Part shown: piece after piece, positions 1-4,427 of the stretch
How positions within the stretch are numbered: position 1 is the stretch's first letter
Layout of the letters: each line of letters starts with the position of its first letter
DNA from: an uncultured Actinoplanes sp.
GTDB lineage: Bacteria > Actinomycetota > Actinomycetes > Mycobacteriales > Micromonosporaceae
Length of the DNA stretch: 5,857 nucleotides
Direction: 5' to 3'
Assembly: GCA_934667465.1 (NCBI GenBank)
Contig: CAKUMG010000421.1
Location: 1 to 5,857 of the forward strand
The notes under the pieces: model-generated
What the model was told of the DNA's origin: nothing
Database searches by the model: none
The model's input: the letters and a program-made list of their open reading frames with translations, nothing else
Position numbers and translations under genes: made by a program

Positions 1-900
1 GGTCAGGATCGCGGCGGCGAAGGCGGCGGGGGCCTCCTGGGGGAGGTTGTGGCCCGCGTCGATGCGGCGGTGTTCGTGGCGGGCGGTGAACATGGCGGAC
101 TGCGCGGCTGTGCCGCCCGGCTTGAGGATGTCGTGGACGCCGTCGAGGGTCACCGCCGGCACGGTGATCGGGGGGCGGGCGGCCAGCCGCGCCTCGAGGT
201 CATCGAGGGACGGGTCGCCGGGTGCGAGGCCAAAGGCGTGGCGGTAGGCGTGGATGACGACGTCGACGAAGTCGGGGTTGTCGTAGGAGGCGGCGGTCCG
301 CGCGAAGGTGGGTTCGTCGAAGTGCCAGCCGGGCGACCACTGCTGCCAGAGCATGCGGCACAGCCCCCGGCGGTTCGTGGCCAGGACCTCGCGGCCGCGT
401 TCGGTCTGGAAGAGATGCTGGTACCAGACGGCGTGTTCGAGGGCGGGGTCGTGGGCGTGCCGCTGGTCGTCGATGTCGATGATGTCGTAGCTCGCCATCG
501 ACACCAGGCCCGCGACCCGGTCCGGCCACAGCGCGGCGGCGACGCAGGAGGCCAGACCGCCCCAGTCGTAGCCGGCCACGACGGCCGTCCGGAGGTTCAG
601 GGCGTCGAGCAGCGCGATCAGGTCGGCGCCGAGGGCGGCCTGCTGCCCGCTGCGCACGGTGGCGGCCGAGCGGAAGCGGGTCGGGCCGAAGCCCCGGAGG
701 TAGGGGCGGAGGACCCGGGCGCCCGCGTCCACCAGCGCGGGCACGACCTCGTCGTAGGCGTGCACGTCGTAGGGGAACCCGTGCGACAGGACGACGGGCC
801 ACCCGCCGGCCGGCCCGTCCTCGCGGTAGGCGATCGACAGCACGCCCGCGTCGATGGTCTGCACGGTGATGTCGGTCGTCACGTCACCATGCTGACCCAT
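1..900 (-). CDS. alpha/beta hydrolase, epoxide hydrolase-like (C-terminus cut by window edge)
   Basis: The minus-strand frame is open from an ATG at 900 to the window edge and gives about 300 residues. It has the full set of catalytic motifs of an alpha/beta hydrolase with an aspartate nucleophile. The oxyanion-hole motif HGFP is at residues 40-43. The nucleophile elbow GYDWGG places the nucleophile at Asp112. The likely charge-relay acid is Asp257 in LDGVHD, and the catalytic His284 lies in GHNLPQEAP. An Asp nucleophile followed by Trp is typical of epoxide hydrolases and haloalkane dehalogenases. HGFP and the aromatic lid region between residues about 130 and 235 favour the epoxide hydrolase side, but the substrate is unknown. 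There is no signal peptide, so it is probably cytosolic. The last visible residues are just past the catalytic His, so only a short tail should be missing. The start is uncertain. An in-frame GTG at 882 would give a protein beginning at TTDITVQTID, and neither start has a clear Shine-Dalgarno. It lies 172 bp beyond the nucleotidyltransferase, across a tandem repeat, so it may have its own promoter. Confidence 0.9.
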   Translation of the reverse strand, partial: MGQHGDVTTDITVQTIDAGVLSIAYREDGPAGGWPVVLSHGFPYDVHAYDEVVPALVDAGARVLRPYLRGFGPTRFRSAATVRSGQQAALGADLIALLDALNLRTAVVAGYDWGGLASCVAAALWPDRVAGLVSMASYDIIDIDDQRHAHDPALEHAVWYQHLFQTERGREVLATNRRGLCRMLWQQWSPGWHFDEPTFARTAASYDNPDFVDVVIHAYRHAFGLAPGDPSLDDLEARLAARPPITVPAVTLDGVHDILKPGGTAAQSAMFTARHEHRRIDAGHNLPQEAPAAFAAAILT

Positions 901-952
901 GACGCCCGCATCCGCGCCCGGGCGGCGCGATCTCCCGGTCGAGGGCGCCCAC

Positions 953-1048
953 GGGCAAGGACGCTCGCGGGCAAGGACGCTCGCGGGCAAGGACGCTCGC
1001 GGGCAAGGACGCTCGCGAGTAAGGACGCTCGCGAGTAAGGACGGCGGC
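953..1048. repeat. 16-bp tandem repeat, six copies (minisatellite)
   Basis: Six head-to-tail 16-bp units lie in the 172-bp spacer between the nucleotidyltransferase stop and the alpha/beta hydrolase start. Units 1 to 4 (953-968, 969-984, 985-1000, 1001-1016) are identical and read gggcaaggacgctcgc on the plus strand. Unit 5 (1017-1032) begins gagt instead of gggc. Unit 6 (1033-1048) shares that change and differs at three more bases. The shared variant in units 5 and 6 suggests stepwise duplication from one edge. The gggc-to-gagt change creates the 8-bp palindrome ctcgcgag at 1012-1019 and 1028-1035. The period is not a multiple of three and there are no spacers, so it is neither a coding repeat nor a CRISPR array. 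I see no convincing gene, promoter or terminator elsewhere in 901-1072. Confidence 0.96.
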
Positions 1049-1072
1049 GGGCGGACGTCCGAGGGGAGCGGG

Positions 1073-1888
1073 TCAGGCGGGGACGGTGAGGTCGGCGCCG
1101 GCGCGGATGACACCGGTGAGGGTTTCGGTGGGGGCGACCGTGGCGCCCGGCCAGATGACGCTGCGGGTGACGTCGCCGGCGACGGTGGCGTAGGCGCCGA
1201 TGACCGAGGATTCGACGAGGCCCGAGACGGTGGCGGTCGGGTCGGTGGTGCCGGCGGCCGCGTGGAGGTTGGCGGCGAGGTAGTCGCGGGGGGTGCCGGT
1301 GTCGAGGTAGGTGCCCGCGTACGGGACGAGGTCGAGCTCGCCCGCGGCCTCGGCGGGGCGCCAGACGGTGTGGACCAGGTCGGAGAAGGCGGGGGTGAGG
1401 TCACGGACGTAGCGCCACGGCAGCAGCGAGAAGCCGGCGAAGCTGCGCCCGCCGAACTCGCCGGTGCGGCCGGAGGCGGGAGCGACGGTGAGCATGCGTA
1501 CGGTGTCGCCCGCCCAGCCGTCGAGGAGCGCCGCGATGTCCTTGCCCGGGTCGCGGGCCGGGTCGGCCAGGTAGGCGTCCGCGTTGCCGACCAGCACGCC
1601 GCGCCCGTCGATCCAGCCGCGGAGCAGGCCGAGGGCGCCCGAGGTGCCGAGCGGGCCGTCCGGCTCGACCGAGACGTGGGCTCGGGTGCCGACGTGCGCG
1701 ACGACCTGCTCGCCCAGGTAGGCGGCGTTGACGGCGGTGTCGAGGCCCAGCGCCGCCACCCGCTGCAGGGCGCGGTCGAGGAGGGCGACGTTGCCGACCG
1801 GGCACAGCGCCTTGGGGAGCAGGGTCGTCAGTGGACGCAGCCGCTGCCCCTCCCCGGCCGCCAGGATGACCGCGCAGATCCCGCTCAC
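1073..1888 (-). CDS. sugar-phosphate nucleotidylyltransferase (NTP_transferase family)
   Basis: This 271-residue protein is predicted to transfer a nucleotide from an NTP to a sugar 1-phosphate, giving an NDP-sugar and pyrophosphate in the cytosol. The N-terminus carries the family signature LAAGEGQRLRPLT (residues 9-21) followed by PK at 25-26, the NTP-binding loop. GTSGAL at about 81-86 and the putative metal-binding Asp104 in GNADAY fit the Rossmann-like catalytic core. A second conserved block, DTGTPRDYL, comes before a short C-terminal run resembling left-handed beta-helix hexapeptides (SSVIGAYATVAG, then SVIWPGATVAP). The layout and size resemble mannose-1-phosphate guanylyltransferases and MurU-type MurNAc-1-phosphate uridylyltransferases, but the sugar and base cannot be decided from sequence. 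MurU partners such as the AmgK kinase are not next to it. The start is GTG at 1888, with a GAGGG Shine-Dalgarno at 1898-1902 and 9-nt spacing. This GTG overlaps the stop of the preceding micro-ORF, which suggests translational coupling. Confidence 0.93.
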   Translation of the reverse strand: MSGICAVILAAGEGQRLRPLTTLLPKALCPVGNVALLDRALQRVAALGLDTAVNAAYLGEQVVAHVGTRAHVSVEPDGPLGTSGALGLLRGWIDGRGVLVGNADAYLADPARDPGKDIAALLDGWAGDTVRMLTVAPASGRTGEFGGRSFAGFSLLPWRYVRDLTPAFSDLVHTVWRPAEAAGELDLVPYAGTYLDTGTPRDYLAANLHAAAGTTDPTATVSGLVESSVIGAYATVAGDVTRSVIWPGATVAPTETLTGVIRAGADLTVPA

Positions 1889-1983
1889 GGCGCCACGCCC
1901 TCGGCAGCCGCGCCGGCGGCGGTCAGGAGGCCGCGCCGGGAGCCGAGGCCGCGCCGCGGGCTGGGGCCGTTCGAGAAGCTCAT
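1885..1983 (-). CDS. 32-residue micro-ORF bridging the Nudix and nucleotidyltransferase genes
   Basis: This short ORF fills the gap between its neighbours exactly. Its ATG overlaps the Nudix TGA as ATGA, and its TGA overlaps the nucleotidyltransferase GTG as GTGA. Of its 32 sense codons, 31 end in G or C, while first and second positions are about 75 percent GC. That is the pattern of real coding frames in such a genome. The peptide starts MSFSNGPSP, is rich in Arg, Gly and Ala, and ends EGVAP. It contains an in-frame duplication (RRGLGSRRGL), and SRRGLLTAAGAAA resembles the n-region and early h-region of a Tat signal, but the stop follows too soon for a complete one. No family is recognised. 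It has no clear Shine-Dalgarno, so translation would depend on coupling from the Nudix gene. It could be a real small protein, a coupling or leader ORF, or the remnant of a longer gene. The double overlap could also occur by chance. Confidence 0.5.
   Translation of the reverse strand: MSFSNGPSPRRGLGSRRGLLTAAGAAAEGVAP
1898..1902 (-). promoter_or_regulatory. Shine-Dalgarno for the nucleotidyltransferase GTG start
   Basis: GAGGG on the minus strand lies 9 nt upstream of the GTG at 1888. It supports this start, since no other in-frame start is evident close upstream. It sits inside the micro-ORF, so ribosomes finishing the micro-ORF would pass over it and could reinitiate. Confidence 0.5.
1927..1956. 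repeat. 12-bp direct repeat, 18 bp apart, inside the micro-ORF
   Basis: The 12-mer gaggccgcgccg occurs at 1927-1938 and again at 1945-1956. The 18-bp offset is six codons, so the repeat keeps the micro-ORF frame and gives the duplicated RRGL in the peptide. It may be a small in-frame duplication. In DNA this GC-rich a 12-bp match has modest weight. Confidence 0.7.
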
Positions 1984-2501
1984 GACGCCGCGCCGTTGGT
2001 GGCGGCGCGCGGGCCCATGCCGTAGATGCCGAGGACCTTGGCCGTGTTCGGCGTCAGGGGCGGCAGCTGGTCGAGCGCGAACCAGCCCGCCTCGAGCACC
2101 TCGCCGCCGTCGACGATCAGCTCGGTGGTGGACGCCGGGACGGCACCCTCGAAGATCATGTCGACCCAGCCGCGGGCGTGCACGATCGCGTTGGGGACGG
2201 CGGGGGAGAGGGCTTCCGGGTCGAGCCGGACGCCGGACTCCTCGTGCAGCTCGCGGGCGGCGCCGACGTGCGGCGGCTCGGCCTTCTTGAGCAGGCCGGC
2301 GGGCAGGCCCCAGGCGCGGCCGGGGGGCTGGCGCAGCAGCAGGAGGCGGCCGGGGCCGGTGGCCTCGGAGTCGCGGATCAGGCAGACGGCGCCGACGAGG
2401 TATTTGGGGACGACCAGCCGCACGATGCGGCGGCGCACCGGATGCGGCAGACCGTAGAACGCCTTGTATGCCGCGCCGCGTACCCGCCGAGGAATTCTCA
2501 C
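1980..2501 (-). CDS. Nudix hydrolase
   Basis: This 173-residue protein is predicted to hydrolyse a nucleoside diphosphate linked to another group, using divalent metal. Residues 69-91 match the Nudix box GX5EX7REUXEEXGU at every fixed position: Gly69, Glu75, Arg83, Glu84, Glu87, Glu88, Gly90 and Val91. WGLPAG just before it is the usual lead-in. The basic N-terminus (residues 1-34, RIPRRVRG followed by HPVRRRIVRLVVPKY) precedes the core beta strand LVGAVCLIRD. The chosen start is GTG at 2501. The open frame extends further upstream only by running out of frame over the RelA/SpoT gene. No Shine-Dalgarno is evident. The start lies 32 bp past the RelA/SpoT stop, so coupled translation in one operon is plausible. 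The stop overlaps the ATG of the micro-ORF. The substrate is unknown; candidates include oxidised nucleotides, nucleotide sugars and alarmones, and none is favoured by a visible substrate motif. Confidence 0.94.
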   Translation of the reverse strand: MRIPRRVRGAAYKAFYGLPHPVRRRIVRLVVPKYLVGAVCLIRDSEATGPGRLLLLRQPPGRAWGLPAGLLKKAEPPHVGAARELHEESGVRLDPEALSPAVPNAIVHARGWVDMIFEGAVPASTTELIVDGGEVLEAGWFALDQLPPLTPNTAKVLGIYGMGPRAATNGAAS

Positions 2502-2533
2502 GGCGTCAAGGCTATCGGTGGGCGTCGCGGTGA

Positions 2534-4294
2534 TCAGTCCGGGTGGTCGACCAGGGCGATGAGCTGCTCGACCACCTGGTCGGGCTCGAGGTTGCGCTCG
2601 GTCACCGCGACGAGCATCGTCTCGAGGTCGGGATAGCCGAGCTCCTCGGCGAGGCGGCGCAGCGGCACCTCGCTCGCCAGCCCGCGGTCGTGCTTGCGCA
2701 GGGTCAGCCCGATGGTGGCGCGGCCCAGCCGGACCTTGTCCTGGATGCTGATGCCGGGGGCGTTCTCCTCGGAGAAGTATCTGTTGATCTGCATCTGGGC
2801 CTGGGTCGACTTGACGAAGCCGAGCCATTCCTTGCGCGGGCCCTGGTGGGTGCCGGGCGGGCCGTCCTTCTCCGAGAAGATCTCGACCACGTCGCCGTCG
2901 CGGAGCTCCGAGCTGAGCGGGGCGAGCCGGCCGTTGATGGTCGCGGCGAGCGTCTGGTCGCCGGTGCCGGGATTGAGCTCGTACGCGAGGTCGACCGGGG
3001 TGGATCCGCCGGGCAGCTCGATCATGTTGCCCTTGGCGAACACCGTGATCTGCTTCTCGGAGAGGTCGCAGCGCAGCGAGGCGAGGAACTGGCCGGCGTC
3101 GGTCGCCTCCTCCTGCCATTCGAGCACCCGCTTGAGCCAGGTCAGCTGGTCCTGCCCGGGGGAGAGCGCCTCGGACTTGGGGAAGCGGTAGCCGGTGGCG
3201 ACGCCGTACTCGGCGCAGCGGTGCATGGAGACCGTCCGGATGAGCACCTCCACCAGGCGGCCGTCGGGGCCGGTCACGGTGGTGTGCAGCGAGCGGTAGA
3301 GGTTGTTCTTCGGGGTGGCGATGAAGTCCTTGAACCGGCCGGCGACCGGGCGCCACTGGCCGTGGATCGCGCCGAGCGCCGCGTAACAGTCGGTCTCCGG
3401 GCCGTCGACGACGACCGCGATGCGGGGCAGGTCGAACGGCACGGGATGGTCGCCGGCGACCGTGTCCTTCCAGATCGAGTAGTAGTGCCGCGGCCGGGGC
3501 TGGACCTCGGCGCTGACCCGCTGGCGGCGCAGGGCTCCGCGGGCCTTGGCGGTCACGTCGGTGAGGTATTCGTCCCAGCCGGGGCGGTTCTTGACGTGCT
3601 CGTCGATCCGCGCGTAGGAGTCCGGCTCGAGGTGGTAGAGCACCACGTCGTCGAGGTCGCGCTTGAGCGCCTGGATGCCGAGCCGGTCGCAGAGCGGCAC
3701 CAGCACGTCGAGGGTGGCGGTCGCGATGCGGGCGCGGGAGGCGGGGGAGCGCGCGTCGAGCGTACGCATGTTGTGCAGTCGATCGGCGACCTTGATCACC
3801 AGGACCCGGACGTCCTTGCCGGCGGCGACGATCATCTTGCGGATGGTCTCGCCCTCGGCGGCCTTGCCGTAGAACGCCTTGTCGAACTTGGTGACGCCGT
3901 CGACCAGGTGGGTCACCTCGGGACCGAAGTCGCCGTGCAGCGTCTCGAGGGTGTAGCTGGTGTCCTCGACCGTGTCGTGCAGCAGCGCGGCGACCAGCGT
4001 GGTCGTGTCCATGCCCAGCTCGGCGCAGATCTGCGCGACCGCGAGCGGGTGGGTGATGTAGGGGTCGCCGCTCTTGCGGAACTGACCGCGGTGCATGTTC
4101 TCGGCGACCTGATAGCTGCGGCGCAGGACTCCGGCATCCGCGGTGGGATGGATCGCCCGATGGGTCCGGGTCAGAGTGGTGACCGGGTCGTCGTCATTGC
4201 CCTGGAAGCTCAGGAAGGACCGGAGCCGCCGGGCGAGCGGGGTCGCCGGCAGAGCACGTCCCAGTGCGGCGCCGTGGCCGGCGTCGACGTCCAC
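2534..4294 (-). CDS. short RelA/SpoT homologue (ppGpp hydrolase/synthetase family)
   Basis: This 586-residue protein belongs to the long RSH family that makes or degrades (p)ppGpp in the stringent response. The N-terminal HD hydrolase domain looks intact: His82, His106-Asp107, Glu110-Asp111 (LLHDTVEDT), Asp171 and Asn175 (ADRLHNMRTL). The synthetase domain follows at about 250-375. Its RFKD (320-323) is the RXKD form seen in bifunctional Rel rather than the EXDD of E. coli RelA, and Tyr333, His337 and Glu349 are kept. Several usually conserved synthetase residues are changed (see findings). A TGS domain spans about 416-473 but lacks the usual histidines. The rest, to 586, matches only the helical region, so the zinc-finger and ACT domains of typical 730-790-residue Rel proteins are absent. 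The start is GTG at 4294, chosen for the GAGGAGG 9 nt upstream. It is probably a second RSH beside a housekeeping Rel elsewhere; Streptomyces coelicolor has such a pair, RelA and RshA. Weak or absent synthetase activity is an inference. Confidence 0.95.
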   Translation of the reverse strand: MDVDAGHGAALGRALPATPLARRLRSFLSFQGNDDDPVTTLTRTHRAIHPTADAGVLRRSYQVAENMHRGQFRKSGDPYITHPLAVAQICAELGMDTTTLVAALLHDTVEDTSYTLETLHGDFGPEVTHLVDGVTKFDKAFYGKAAEGETIRKMIVAAGKDVRVLVIKVADRLHNMRTLDARSPASRARIATATLDVLVPLCDRLGIQALKRDLDDVVLYHLEPDSYARIDEHVKNRPGWDEYLTDVTAKARGALRRQRVSAEVQPRPRHYYSIWKDTVAGDHPVPFDLPRIAVVVDGPETDCYAALGAIHGQWRPVAGRFKDFIATPKNNLYRSLHTTVTGPDGRLVEVLIRTVSMHRCAEYGVATGYRFPKSEALSPGQDQLTWLKRVLEWQEEATDAGQFLASLRCDLSEKQITVFAKGNMIELPGGSTPVDLAYELNPGTGDQTLAATINGRLAPLSSELRDGDVVEIFSEKDGPPGTHQGPRKEWLGFVKSTQAQMQINRYFSEENAPGISIQDKVRLGRATIGLTLRKHDRGLASEVPLRRLAEELGYPDLETMLVAVTERNLEPDQVVEQLIALVDHPD

Positions 4295-4303
4295 TCTCGG
4301 ACA

Positions 4304-4310
4304 CCTCCTC
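4304..4310 (-). promoter_or_regulatory. strong Shine-Dalgarno fixing the RelA/SpoT start
   Basis: GAGGAGG on the minus strand lies 9 nt upstream of the GTG at 4294 and is the best ribosome-binding site in the window. It argues against the longer frame that begins at 4453, whose extra 53 residues have no RSH similarity and would cross the upstream gene's stop codon. Confidence 0.8.
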
Positions 4311-4323
4311 ACCGTTCGCCGTG

Positions 4324-4366
4324 CGGGGCGCGACACCCCGTCAGCGGCTCGGTCGACCGGCCGCTG
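4324..4366 (-). promoter_or_regulatory. two adjacent hairpins between the nuclease and RelA/SpoT genes
   Basis: The first hairpin met in transcription, at 4366-4342, has 7-bp arms CAGCGGC and GCCGCTG. They flank the perfect inner palindrome CGGTCGACCG, with one unpaired A. The second, at 4340-4324, pairs CGGGG with CCCCG around a 7-nt loop, and only one base separates the two. Neither is followed by a U-run in the transcript. They could form an actinobacterial terminator without a U-tract for the upstream nuclease gene, a structured leader for the RelA/SpoT gene, or a protein-binding palindrome. They end about 14 nt before the Shine-Dalgarno. I see no convincing -10/-35 pair in the 133-bp gap. 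Confidence 0.45.
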
Positions 4367-4427
4367 CTTGACCCATCGTCCCACCCGGTAGCCGACTACC
4401 CCGTCCCCGGGTCGGCAACCGCGTGCT

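Noticed and set aside
49..1038. 329-codon plus-strand ORF over the alpha/beta hydrolase, ending in repeated ARTL/KDAR peptide units
   Set aside because: It is antisense to a hydrolase with all catalytic motifs. The repeated peptide is only the translation of the 16-bp DNA repeat.
953..1048. CRISPR array
   Set aside because: The 16-bp units abut with no spacers, and no cas genes are present.
899..2290. 463-codon plus-strand ORF spanning the repeat, nucleotidyltransferase and Nudix regions
   Set aside because: It crosses two well-supported minus-strand genes and a tandem repeat, and has a Gly/Asp/Arg-rich composition typical of a shadow frame.
2502..3356. N-terminal extension of the Nudix frame, making a 458-residue protein
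   Set aside because: The added part overlaps the RelA/SpoT gene out of frame, is Arg/Pro-rich and unlike any Nudix N-terminus. The GTG at 2501 gives a normal-sized protein.
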